DNA of 64,000 nt from Cyclobacteriaceae bacterium (GTDB lineage: Bacteria > Bacteroidota > Bacteroidia > Cytophagales > Cyclobacteriaceae). Position 1 is the stretch's first letter, and every line of letters begins with the position of its first letter. The notes below the pieces were generated by a model that worked only from the letters and a program-made list of their open reading frames with translations, had not been told where the DNA came from and ran no database searches. The stretch covers positions 2,480,001 to 2,544,000 of the forward strand of contig CP129487.1 in the NCBI GenBank assembly GCA_030584025.1, read 5' to 3'. Positions 9,122 to 17,518 of this stretch are shown here, piece by piece. The position numbers were made by a program, and so were the translations under genes.

Positions 9122-10126
9122 ATGAAAGTAGCGGTTATTTGCAGCGGATCGTCAAAGACCGGCTTGGGGCATCTCTTCCGGGCACGCAGCTTTGTAAATT
9201 ATGCCAGGAAAAAGAGTGAAGTAAAAGTTTTCGCTATGGTTGAAAAAGGTTTGGAGACCATTTTTCACGATCATGCTGAAATCACAAGCATTCTCTATCA
9301 TGAAGAGTCACTGGCTAAAAAAGTACATGCATTTAAACCTGATGTGATTGTTTTTGATCTACTGTTTTTAACGAAATCGATCTTTAAAGAAATCAAAGAA
9401 ATCGGCTGCTTATTGGTTTCTATTTCCCCGATTTTCGATCGCATGCAGGGAGTTGATATGCTTTTTATACGTTCTAAATATTTTACACCGATTGAGGGAG
9501 TGGAGATATATGGGGGATTGGAGTATACAATCGTCAATCAGTATAGTCAAAAAATATCCACGTCCACTTTCAAAAGAAATCTAAAGAAAAAACACCTGCC
9601 TGTTGCCATCTCCATGGGCGGAACAGATGCCCCAAACAAAACTTTAAAGGTGATTAAAAAACTATCCACCTTTCCTCAAAGTCTAACTTTATGGGTGGCA
9701 TTAGGCGAAGGATACGCGCATTCATATACTGAAATTGTTGAATCCATTAAAAAAAGTTATCAACACGAAATCATTCTCGCTAAAGCCAGTAAATCGACTT
9801 GGGACATCATGGGTAATGCTGTACTTACCATTCTGGCAGGCGGTTTAACCACTATAGAATCTGTAATTGCGGGGATTCCCTCTATTAATATTTTCGAAAA
9901 AGAAGAGCACATTAAGCTTATGCCCAAAGAATTAATTGACCTGGATGTTACCATGAATACAAGTCTTCTTTCAAATGATTCGCTGGATTTCATTTTAGAG
10001 AAAGTAAATCACTACTATTTCAATCGGGAAGAATTGCTAACAAAAAGAATAAAGATGGAGGGTCTGATCGATAAGAAAGGACCTGAACGCGTGTTCAATG
10101 CTATCAAAACACGCTTGAAGACATAG
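9122..10126 (+). CDS. PseG/SpsG-like UDP-sugar hydrolase
   Basis: 334 residues with a GT-B (GT28/MurG-like) fold. The N-terminal loop has GLGHLFRARSF (14-24), in which His17 matches the position of the catalytic histidine recalled for PseG. SMGGTDAPNKTL (about 161-172) and LAGGLTTIESVIAGIPSI are the donor-binding segments of this family. PseG removes UDP from the altropyranose precursor of pseudaminic acid, and SpsG is the spore-coat relative. The gene follows neuB by 2 bases and closes the cassette. No dehydratase/aminotransferase/acetyltransferase (PseB, C, H type) is visible in the window; these may lie upstream of base 1 or elsewhere. Confidence 0.75.
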   Translation: MKVAVICSGSSKTGLGHLFRARSFVNYARKKSEVKVFAMVEKGLETIFHDHAEITSILYHEESLAKKVHAFKPDVIVFDLLFLTKSIFKEIKEIGCLLVSISPIFDRMQGVDMLFIRSKYFTPIEGVEIYGGLEYTIVNQYSQKISTSTFKRNLKKKHLPVAISMGGTDAPNKTLKVIKKLSTFPQSLTLWVALGEGYAHSYTEIVESIKKSYQHEIILAKASKSTWDIMGNAVLTILAGGLTTIESVIAGIPSINIFEKEEHIKLMPKELIDLDVTMNTSLLSNDSLDFILEKVNHYYFNREELLTKRIKMEGLIDKKGPERVFNAIKTRLKT

Positions 10127-10243
10127 TTTTTTATTACACCTATCGATTAGAATCATTGTTTAACCGACACTTACAAGTTGCCTGCTTACTGAAATTCAAA
10201 CCCATTACGCAAAATGGTTGAATCAAAAACTCACCGACTTGAC

Positions 10244-10273
10244 AAAAAAAATGGCCTGCCCATCAGGCAAGCC
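10244..10273 (-). terminator. Intrinsic terminator of the candidate small RNA
   Basis: Minus strand: GGCTTGCC, loop TGATG, GGCAGGCC, then A and eight T. Seven of eight stem positions pair; the single mismatch is in the middle. The U-tract is on the minus strand, so it does not serve the upstream plus-strand glycan operon. Confidence 0.65.
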
Positions 10274-10324
10274 AACGATCATATCTCTCCAGGCATGAGG
10301 CGATCTTTCGGGGGACAGCATTTA
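10244..10324 (-). ncRNA. Candidate small RNA of about 80 nt
   Basis: In the 381-base gap between the glycan cassette and the sensor kinase, the minus strand holds an exact TAnnTTTG box (TAATTTTG, 10338-10331). About 60-80 bases further there is a clean intrinsic terminator: stem GGCTTGCC/GGCAGGCC with loop TGATG, then eight T (10273-10244). No ORF of useful length lies between. The intervening sequence has short self-complementary parts (two GATC copies around a CTCATGCC segment) that could form a second stem. I do not recognise it as 6S, SRP, tmRNA or a known riboswitch. The start at about 10324 is inferred from the box. Confidence 0.5.
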
Positions 10325-10330
10325 AAGTAA

Positions 10331-10338
10331 CAAAATTA
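10331..10338 (-). promoter_or_regulatory. -7 box TAATTTTG for the candidate small RNA
   Basis: Exact match to TAnnTTTG on the minus strand. The nearest upstream TTG lies about 25 bases away, longer than the usual 17-23, so the -33 part is weak. Confidence 0.4.
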
Positions 10339-10481
10339 CCCCGTAATGCTTCTCTGGAAAAATCAATAAAAACCTTAATGATACGCTCAAAAAAATACTC
10401 CAAAAGGAGTAGGAGTTTATCCCACTCAGTTGACAATCAAAATCTTACAAGCACTCAAAAAGCAATTTTAAATGAATGTAT

Positions 10482-10489
10482 TACTTTCG
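10482..10489 (+). promoter_or_regulatory. Probable -7 box TACTTTCG of the sensor kinase
   Basis: TACTTTCG matches seven of eight positions of TAnnTTTG and lies 18 bases before the ATG at 10508. Confidence 0.35.
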
Positions 10490-10507
10490 TTGGTCTAAAT
10501 AATTGAC

Positions 10508-13378
10508 ATGCGTTACGCTAAGTTTTTGACTTTTCTTGCACTTATCTCACTAAGCTCAACCTGCAACTTATGGTGCCAATCCAAAACCTTCATACAACTA
10601 ACTACCGATACCGGATTACCGAGTAACGAAATATATGAAGCCTTTCAGGACGATAAGGGCTTTATCTGGTTCGCTACGGACAATGGAATAGTGAAATACG
10701 ATGGAATTGAAATGCAGGTATTTACTTCACGTGATGGACTTAGTGACCCGGTAGTTTTCAACTTTCAGGAAGATGATGCTGGAAAAATTTGGTTACGTAC
10801 CTATTCTGGCCGATTAAGTTACATTGATAATGATAAGATCATTCAATACCCGTTTAATGACATAATCGCAGAAAACATACAAAACAGACTAATCAATTTT
10901 TATTACTCAGCTTCCAAAAAGGAACTTCATTTTATTGTTAATCATCTGCGAGGCGCGATTGATTCCACCGGAACCCTATCTACAACGCCCATCCCTGTCC
11001 GAGCTGGTTTTTACTATTACTCAATAGAAGGAAAGCAAATTTGGAAATTAAATAAATTCAATTCAGATGAAATGGATTTTTATCTGGATAACAAGAAATT
11101 TCAATCTACTTTCAGCCAGGCAAATTATTCGTTTAAGGAATATTATGGCGAATCGCGATTAATTACATGGCGCGACAGAATCTATTTTTCAATCCGTAAT
11201 CACTTGTTCGAGTACCACAACAATGCAGTTAACCTGGTACACGTGGGCAAGGCCCCTATTATTAGCTTAAGCACAGATAATGTCAACACATTATGGGTAG
11301 GTTATTTAAACCTGGGGTTTGAACGCTTCAACTCATCTCAGTTCAATAATATTCTGCAGTTGCCTGAACTTGATGCACTTTCTATAACCAGCGTTTTACA
11401 TGATCAAGATAATGGATTCTGGATAACTACATTGGAGAAGGGAGCTTTTTACTATCCCAATCTTGAAATCAACAATTTTCTAATTTCAGACAATACAAAA
11501 ATCACTTCTGTTTATAATCGTAAGGACACGGTAGTCATTAGCACACAACAGGGAGATCTGTTTATTTATGATGGGCAAAAAAATAAGCTCCTGCATAGCA
11601 AAAAATTTAACTCTCCGGTTCATAACACTTTAATTGATCCCCATCAAACGCAATGGGTGTATGCCGCTTCGTGGATAACCCTGTTCGATAAAAATTTCAA
11701 ACAAATACGCCAGCATAAGGCGCAAGCTTCCAGTTTCTCAATTGACACAGATGGAGTGTGGACACTTGGCGCTGGCTCACTCAAGAAGTTTAATTGGCAA
11801 GGTGATCTGGTTTACACGGATACATTGCCCTACGTGTATCGGGCTATGGCGTTACACGACACAATATTCTATTTAGCGGGCCGAACCGGATTAGAAATCA
11901 AAGACAAATCATTTGATTTGAGGGAAACGCTTCCGGAGTTTAATAATTTAAAAATCTCCTCTATCGCATGGATTAACGATTCCATTGGTGTTCTTGCAAC
12001 AATCGGAAATGGGCTAATCCTTATTAACAAGCAAAATAGACCAATTGCAAATTACAATGCTGAAAACCAATTTATTGCAAACAACATATACGAACTTACT
12101 CTTGCCGACTCGGTTCTTTGGCTAGGCACTGAAAAAGGTGCTGTTATGATGACTAAAACATCGCTTATCAATGCAAAACCCAAGTTTTCACAATGGAATA
12201 AAAACACCGGGCTTATAGGAGACATCATTCGAAACATAATTGTAACGAGTGAATCCGTCTGGGCATTTTCAGAGAATGGATACTCCATAATTCCAAAGAA
12301 TCAGTTATACCTAAAAGGAAACACCCCAATCCCTTACATCAAGTCCCTTGAAATTAATGATAGCCTGATTAGCTCCATCAACAAAATTACTCTTCCGCAC
12401 AATCAGACTAAAATTAATCTTACGCTGGGTTTTCTTTCTTTTCGCAATAAGGATATTAATTTACGTTATCGGTTAAATCGAAACGATCCTTGGGTGCCCT
12501 CAAAGAACAAAGCACTTCAGTTTAACTCATTGGCTCCTGGAGCATATGAAATCGAGATTCAATTTACCGATGACAATGTAGTTTGGAATACAATCAATCC
12601 GGTAGTCAAGTTTTATGTCGAATCACCCTGGTGGTTAAGGTGGTACTCGATTGTACTAGAGGTGGGCATCATTTTCATAATAGTAATTTTATTTTTCAAA
12701 CGAAGACTGAGCTTGCAAAAAAAGCAAAATGAACTACTCCAAATGATCAATAAACAACAAACAGAATTAGTTCACGCTGAAGTCGTCATTTCAGAAAAAG
12801 AACGTAAACGACTGGCCAAAGAATTGCACGATAGCATTGGCACGCAACTCACTGCCATAAAACTTAATGTTGTCAACATATTGAATAACAGAACCCAGCC
12901 TGATGACCTGAAGAAAATTGATGCACACCTGCAACACACAATAGATGAAGTAAGGTCAATGGCTTATTCACTTACACCGCCTGAAATAGAACGGTATGGG
13001 CTATTTACCGCGCTTAGTAATCATTTTGATAAGATCACGCAAACATCAGGCATCAGGGTCGACTTCTCCACTTATGGAGCAGATATTCAGGCGAATGAGT
13101 TGAGTATTTCAATCTTCCGTATTTTGCAAGAACTAAGCAGTAATACACTAAAACACACAAAAGCAAAAAATATTAAGGTTACAATAAATTCATTCGAGCA
13201 AACGGTCAATATTTTATATGAAGACGATGGTGGAGGATTTGATCCGGAAAAGGCAAAAAATGGACTTGGGCTATCCAATATCATCTCACGTGTTGGCGCC
13301 ATTGGCGGAACCAGCAACTTTGAGTCCACTGCGTTTGGCGTCTCGTATGTGTTTGAATTTCCTAAAAACGAATTATGA
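10508..13378 (+). CDS. Propeller sensor histidine kinase
   Basis: 956 residues. A signal peptide (about 1-24) is followed by a periplasmic beta-propeller of the two-component-regulator type; the first blade carries GLPSNEIYEAFQDDKGFIWF. A Y_Y_Y-like beta domain (about 640-705) leads to one membrane helix (about 710-735) and a HisKA_3 kinase with phosphoacceptor His774 in AKELHDSIGTQL. The ATPase N-box is near Asn879 and the G-box DDGGGF near 906-911. It is a NarX/DesK-type kinase that senses outside the inner membrane. The stop overlaps the response regulator start (ATGA), so the two form a pair. Its position next to a surface-glycan locus suggests, but does not show, a glycan or envelope signal. 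Confidence 0.92.
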   Translation: MRYAKFLTFLALISLSSTCNLWCQSKTFIQLTTDTGLPSNEIYEAFQDDKGFIWFATDNGIVKYDGIEMQVFTSRDGLSDPVVFNFQEDDAGKIWLRTYSGRLSYIDNDKIIQYPFNDIIAENIQNRLINFYYSASKKELHFIVNHLRGAIDSTGTLSTTPIPVRAGFYYYSIEGKQIWKLNKFNSDEMDFYLDNKKFQSTFSQANYSFKEYYGESRLITWRDRIYFSIRNHLFEYHNNAVNLVHVGKAPIISLSTDNVNTLWVGYLNLGFERFNSSQFNNILQLPELDALSITSVLHDQDNGFWITTLEKGAFYYPNLEINNFLISDNTKITSVYNRKDTVVISTQQGDLFIYDGQKNKLLHSKKFNSPVHNTLIDPHQTQWVYAASWITLFDKNFKQIRQHKAQASSFSIDTDGVWTLGAGSLKKFNWQGDLVYTDTLPYVYRAMALHDTIFYLAGRTGLEIKDKSFDLRETLPEFNNLKISSIAWINDSIGVLATIGNGLILINKQNRPIANYNAENQFIANNIYELTLADSVLWLGTEKGAVMMTKTSLINAKPKFSQWNKNTGLIGDIIRNIIVTSESVWAFSENGYSIIPKNQLYLKGNTPIPYIKSLEINDSLISSINKITLPHNQTKINLTLGFLSFRNKDINLRYRLNRNDPWVPSKNKALQFNSLAPGAYEIEIQFTDDNVVWNTINPVVKFYVESPWWLRWYSIVLEVGIIFIIVILFFKRRLSLQKKQNELLQMINKQQTELVHAEVVISEKERKRLAKELHDSIGTQLTAIKLNVVNILNNRTQPDDLKKIDAHLQHTIDEVRSMAYSLTPPEIERYGLFTALSNHFDKITQTSGIRVDFSTYGADIQANELSISIFRILQELSSNTLKHTKAKNIKVTINSFEQTVNILYEDDGGGFDPEKAKNGLGLSNIISRVGAIGGTSNFESTAFGVSYVFEFPKNEL

Positions 13379-13974
13379 TCAAAACAATACTTGCTGATGA
13401 TCATCAACTTTTTACCGATGGACTTGAGCGGTTATTATCGGATACAAAGCAATTCGTTATACTAAAAAAGTTCACCGATCCATACGCCCTGCTTGGTGAA
13501 ATCTCAATGCTTCAACCACAGTTGATCATTATTGATATCGAGTTTGGATCAATCAGCGGGCTGGACTTGATACCCCGCATCCGATCAATAGACAAGGAAG
13601 TCAAAATCGTTATCTTAAGTATGCATCAGGAACATGTATTTTCACAAGAAGCCAGAACACTTGGGGCGAATGGTTATTTTGTCAAAAATGTTGACCATGA
13701 TCTTCTGATCGAATCCCTTACCCATATATGTAGTGGTGATAATATATTCCCGACCAGCACCAAAAAAAGTCCAACGCGCGATTTACTCCTGTCAGAGCGT
13801 GAAATTCAAATTCTAAAATTATTGGCAAATGGCAGCACAAGTGAGGATATTGCCTCTCAACTTCAAATTTCAGGACTGACCGTCAAAACGCATCGTAAAA
13901 ACATGATGCAAAAGCTAAACGCATCAAATGGCATGGAGTTAATTAAAAAAGCTTTTGAAAAGGGACTACTGTAA
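13375..13974 (+). CDS. LuxR/NarL-family response regulator
   Basis: 199 residues. The receiver domain has acidic residues Asp8 and Asp9, phosphoacceptor Asp54 (IIIDIEFG), Ser82 and Lys104 (YFVKNV). The C-terminal GerE/LuxR helix-turn-helix spans about 137-195, with LSEREIQILKLLANGSTSED and TVKTHRKNMMQKL. It is a DNA-binding transcription regulator, phosphorylated by the overlapping kinase. The ATG lies in the kinase stop codon. The sequence gives no direct clue to its targets; the T9SS cargo gene 170 bases downstream and the glycan locus are the obvious candidates. Confidence 0.93.
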   Translation: MIKTILADDHQLFTDGLERLLSDTKQFVILKKFTDPYALLGEISMLQPQLIIIDIEFGSISGLDLIPRIRSIDKEVKIVILSMHQEHVFSQEARTLGANGYFVKNVDHDLLIESLTHICSGDNIFPTSTKKSPTRDLLLSEREIQILKLLANGSTSEDIASQLQISGLTVKTHRKNMMQKLNASNGMELIKKAFEKGLL

Positions 13975-14142
13975 ATAAAAGTATGACACTTTGTATTCGA
14001 AGAAATAAATCAACTCAATTGTACAGACCTTTGCAAACCTCACCAAAAAAGTATTTGTGATAAAGTACCGTACAAAGAGCAGCCGTTGCAAAAGGTAAGC
14101 TTAAATAATATATTTACACAGGTCTAAGAATTATGTAATCGA

Positions 14143-15417
14143 ATGAAGTTCTCCTTGCGAACAATTCTAGTTTGCTTCACTGTGTGCATTTTTACACTTA
14201 CAGCTTTAAAAGCTCAGAATTTCCAACTTATCGGTCTTATAGACAATAAGCTTGTATTAATTGATAGTCTTACCGGGGCATTGCAGGCACAAGCAACAAT
14301 TGATAATATTTCTTTAGCCGACCATGTCAATCTCACTTACCATTATGAAAAGGACCTTTACTATACAATAATGAGTCCGAATGAAGCGCCTAAGCTGGTT
14401 AGCATTACTAAAGAAGGAGATTATCAAATTATTGGAACACTAATGTATAACGGTAATCCAGTTCCACTTTGTGATGCCCTGGCTTATAATCCTGTTCGAA
14501 AAAAATTATACGCAGGCGCCAGTTTAAATGGTGGTGTACTACAAAACGATTTCTACACTGAGTCAATCGTTGAAATTGATCCAGATACCGGAGTTTGCAG
14601 TCTGATAACAACCATTTCAACCAATTTGCCACTCCCCGACATTGATGTTATGGCCTTTGAGGGTGATGTAATGTATTTCTTCGATGGAGCCCCGCCTGGT
14701 GCAAATTTTCTTTACTTCTATAGGCTTGACTTTGCCAACCTAGGTGTAGTATCATTTCCACAGATCATTTACCAAAGTACATACATTGCCATAGAAGATT
14801 TTACGGTAACAAGTCAAAATATTTACTTCACAGAAGGAAGAAATCTTCGAAGATTTAATTTGAGCACAGGAACCCTGCACCTTGTAGGAACGACACATAC
14901 CTTTACCCAATATAATGGGAAATTAATCAGAGGAATTGGGAAGTTATTAACCTGCCCTCCCCCCATTGTTGATCTGGGTAAGGATAGAATAGTGTGTGAT
15001 ACAGAAGAACTTATTCTCGTTGCACCATTTTATAATAATACAAACTATTTATGGAGTACGGGGGCTATCGAGCCAACCGTAACCATAAATCAAACGGGAA
15101 CTTATTCCATTGAAATCTTCAACGATTGTGGAAGCGCCCAAGACACAGTAAATATTAAATTTTCTATAGGAGGTATACCCTTTATTCCAAATGTATTTAC
15201 TCCAAATGGAGATTACAAGAACGAATCATTTGAGATAGATGCTGTACTAATGGGGTCTTCTCTCAAAGTATTTAACAGATGGGGAAAGCTCGTTTTTGAG
15301 TCTGCGAATTATTTGGGAGACTGGCAAGCTGAAGAAGTTGCTTCTGGTATCTATTATTACACATTACGAGATCATTGTTACAAGGAATACAGAGGATCTA
15401 TTACTATTATTCATTAG
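14143..15417 (+). CDS. Secreted protein with T9SS type B sorting domain
   Basis: 424 residues. A signal peptide ends near LKAQ (about 25). The middle reads as repeated beta-strands with dates of the type ITKEGDYQIIGTL and LAYNPVRKKLYAG, suggesting a propeller of unknown ligand. The C-terminal ~80 residues contain IPNVFTPNGDYKNESFEI, then KVFNRWGKLVFES and ASGIYYYTLR, the gliding motility-associated CHU_C/type B sorting domain used for export by the type IX system. It should be secreted or placed on the cell surface. Monocistronic by appearance, with a 168-base upstream gap. The T9SS machinery itself is not in the window. Confidence 0.85.
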   Translation: MKFSLRTILVCFTVCIFTLTALKAQNFQLIGLIDNKLVLIDSLTGALQAQATIDNISLADHVNLTYHYEKDLYYTIMSPNEAPKLVSITKEGDYQIIGTLMYNGNPVPLCDALAYNPVRKKLYAGASLNGGVLQNDFYTESIVEIDPDTGVCSLITTISTNLPLPDIDVMAFEGDVMYFFDGAPPGANFLYFYRLDFANLGVVSFPQIIYQSTYIAIEDFTVTSQNIYFTEGRNLRRFNLSTGTLHLVGTTHTFTQYNGKLIRGIGKLLTCPPPIVDLGKDRIVCDTEELILVAPFYNNTNYLWSTGAIEPTVTINQTGTYSIEIFNDCGSAQDTVNIKFSIGGIPFIPNVFTPNGDYKNESFEIDAVLMGSSLKVFNRWGKLVFESANYLGDWQAEEVASGIYYYTLRDHCYKEYRGSITIIH

Positions 15418-15453
15418 ATAGCTTTACTCATCAACTAATTATTCAAAATACAA

Positions 15454-16371
15454 TTAGATAGCATTGCCAAGTACTCGCAAATAGGCAAAAATATCTTCAA
15501 CTGTAGTCCTTGAGAACCACCTTATCTCTCCCTCCCGTTTAAACCAAGTCAGTTGCCGTTTGGCGTACCTGCGCGAGTTGCGTTTCAATAGCCGGATGGC
15601 TTCTTCCCTGTCGTACTTCCCCTCCATGAAATCAAATATTTCCCGATATCCAACTGTTTGCAATGCATTGTGTTCCCGGTAAGGGTATAATTTTTCAGCT
15701 TCTTCAAACAAGCCTGCTTCAATCATTGCATCCATGCGCTCATCGATACGTCTGTACAGTTCTTCACGCTCCAATTCCAATCCGATTTTTATAACCTTAA
15801 ACGGAAGAACCCGCTTTTGCCTCTTTTGAAAGGAGGTGATGGAACTACCGGTTGCCAATACCACTTCCAGCGCACGACTCAAACGGGCTGGGTTTTGCTG
15901 ATCAGCTACATTGTAATATTCCGGATCATGTTTTTGTACCTGTTGTTGCAACCAGGGCAATCCACCGGCTTTGTATTTTTCAGTAACCATTTCCCTGATT
16001 TCTTCAGGAACTTCCGGTATATCATCAAAACCCTCTAGCAATGCCTTAACGTAAAGGCCTGAGCCTCCACATACTATAACAGAATCATGCTTCTCAAATA
16101 ATTCATATACCTTCATTAAGGCATCTTCCCCAAATTGGGCTGCATCATATTTCTGGAGGATGGAGTGCGAATCAATAAAGTGATGCCTGACCACTGCCAA
16201 CTCATCACCCGTGGGTTTGGCCGTGCCGATGGTCATTTCGCTATAAAACTGGCGCGAATCAGCCGAAATGATTTCGGTACCCAACGCCTGTGCCAACTCA
16301 ATGGCTAAAGCAGTTTTGCCTACAGCCGTGGGCCCCACAATCACAATCAGCCGTTTATTCTCCAGATTCAC
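15454..16371 (-). CDS. miaA: tRNA dimethylallyltransferase MiaA
   Basis: 305 residues, the usual length. The P-loop GPTAVGKT (13-20) is followed by ISADSRQFYSEMTIGTAKP, the nucleotide/tRNA-binding region, then VCGGSGLYVKALLEG and LEVVLATGSSITSFQ. The C-terminal NALQTVGYREIFDFMEG is the zinc-finger-like/insertion boundary conserved in MiaA. It adds the isopentenyl group to A37 of tRNAs reading U-initial codons. It converges with the T9SS cargo gene and is divergent from the next ORF; it stands alone in this window. Confidence 0.97.
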   Translation of the reverse strand: MNLENKRLIVIVGPTAVGKTALAIELAQALGTEIISADSRQFYSEMTIGTAKPTGDELAVVRHHFIDSHSILQKYDAAQFGEDALMKVYELFEKHDSVIVCGGSGLYVKALLEGFDDIPEVPEEIREMVTEKYKAGGLPWLQQQVQKHDPEYYNVADQQNPARLSRALEVVLATGSSITSFQKRQKRVLPFKVIKIGLELEREELYRRIDERMDAMIEAGLFEEAEKLYPYREHNALQTVGYREIFDFMEGKYDREEAIRLLKRNSRRYAKRQLTWFKREGEIRWFSRTTVEDIFAYLRVLGNAI

Positions 16372-16462
16372 CTGGTAAAATTAATACAGACATCCATTAT
16401 TCTTCGTTAGGGGTACCACATTCACAATTATAAATTATCTTCGCCCCATTGAAACAACCACT

Positions 16463-16735
16463 ATGATTAAGTACACTGTTCCGTTTTTAACCAAGCTGGA
16501 AGATATGATTGCGGAGTCGGATTACACGCTTCGCTATGAGAAGGGAAATTTCAAATCAGGATACTGCCTGCTGCGCGATCAAAAAATCATTATCGTAAAC
16601 AAGTTCTATACAACGGAAGGCAAAATCAACGCCTTGCTTGACATTCTGAAAACGGTTGAACTGGAGACCACCCGCTTCACAGAAAAAAGTCAGAAGCTGT
16701 ACGAGGAAATTACTCAAACTGAAGTTAAGGCTTGA
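16463..16735 (+). CDS. Small conserved-type protein of unknown function
   Basis: 90 residues, no signal peptide or membrane segment. It is a compact alpha/beta protein: YEKGNFKSGYCLLRDQKIII is followed by a polar helix with several charged residues. Its TGA overlaps the TTG start of the metallo-hydrolase gene (TTGA), so the two are probably co-translated. I do not recognise a characterised family. The strong codon pattern and coupling make it a real gene rather than a chance ORF. Confidence 0.7.
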   Translation: MIKYTVPFLTKLEDMIAESDYTLRYEKGNFKSGYCLLRDQKIIIVNKFYTTEGKINALLDILKTVELETTRFTEKSQKLYEEITQTEVKA

Positions 16736-17493
16736 AAATCACCTTTCTGGGAACCGGCACTTCGCAGGGCGTTCCTGTTATCGGCTGTGGCTGTGCGGTA
16801 TGCAGTTCGTTGGATTTTCGGGATAAACGCTTACGCACTTCGGTTCACCTGGCTGTTGATAACCTGAGTCTTTTAATTGATACCGGACCTGACTTTCGGC
16901 AGCAAATGTTGCGTGAGCATATCACTAAATTGGATGGCATTTTGTTTACGCATGCCCATCGCGACCATACGGCCGGTCTGGATGATGTACGGGCATTCAA
17001 CTTCATGCAACACATGAGCATGCCGGTGTACGGAACCGCCACAACATTACAGCAATTAAAGAACGATTTTGCTTACATCTTCGGACCGAAAGATTATCCC
17101 GGTTTACCGCAAGTCGATTTGCATGAAATCGGTACAGAATCTTTTAATTTTCAATCCATAACCATAACTCCCCTACTCGTTTACCATTTTAAAATGCCGG
17201 TATTGGGTTTTCGGATTCATAACTTCAGCTACATCACCGACTGCAATCACATACCGGAAGAAACATTTGAAAAATTACAGGGCACCGAAACGCTCGTACT
17301 GAATGCACTGCAGCGTGAACAGCACATTTCACATTTTAACCTGGAAGAAGCCATTCGAATGGTTGATGTAATCAAACCGAAACAAGCCTACTTCACCCAC
17401 ATCAGCCACAAACTTGGTTCGCATGCCGAAGTACAAAAAGAACTTCCCTCCCACATCCATTTGGCTTACGATGGATTGCGCTTAAGTTTGTAA
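16732..17493 (+). CDS. MBL-fold metallo-hydrolase (PhnP-like)
   Basis: 253 residues, TTG start overlapping the previous stop. The N-terminus KITFLGTGTSQGVPVIGCGC carries the glycine loop and clustered cysteines typical of PhnP-type phosphodiesterases. THAHRDHTAGLDD (about 65-77) is the di-metal HxHxDH site, and ITDCNHIPE and FTHISHKLG supply the later metal ligands. Known members cleave cyclic phosphodiesters or act on lipoate/phosphonate intermediates; the substrate here cannot be told. No phosphonate (phn) genes are nearby, so a general phosphodiesterase role is more likely than C-P lyase salvage. Confidence 0.88.
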   Translation: MKITFLGTGTSQGVPVIGCGCAVCSSLDFRDKRLRTSVHLAVDNLSLLIDTGPDFRQQMLREHITKLDGILFTHAHRDHTAGLDDVRAFNFMQHMSMPVYGTATTLQQLKNDFAYIFGPKDYPGLPQVDLHEIGTESFNFQSITITPLLVYHFKMPVLGFRIHNFSYITDCNHIPEETFEKLQGTETLVLNALQREQHISHFNLEEAIRMVDVIKPKQAYFTHISHKLGSHAEVQKELPSHIHLAYDGLRLSL

Positions 17494-17518
17494 CCGGTAA
17501 TCGGTTTACACACGTAGC

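Noticed and set aside
10127..10507. Riboswitch in the leader of the sensor kinase
   Set aside because: The strong terminator has its T run on the minus strand, so it cannot control the plus-strand kinase; the sequence fits no riboswitch I know.
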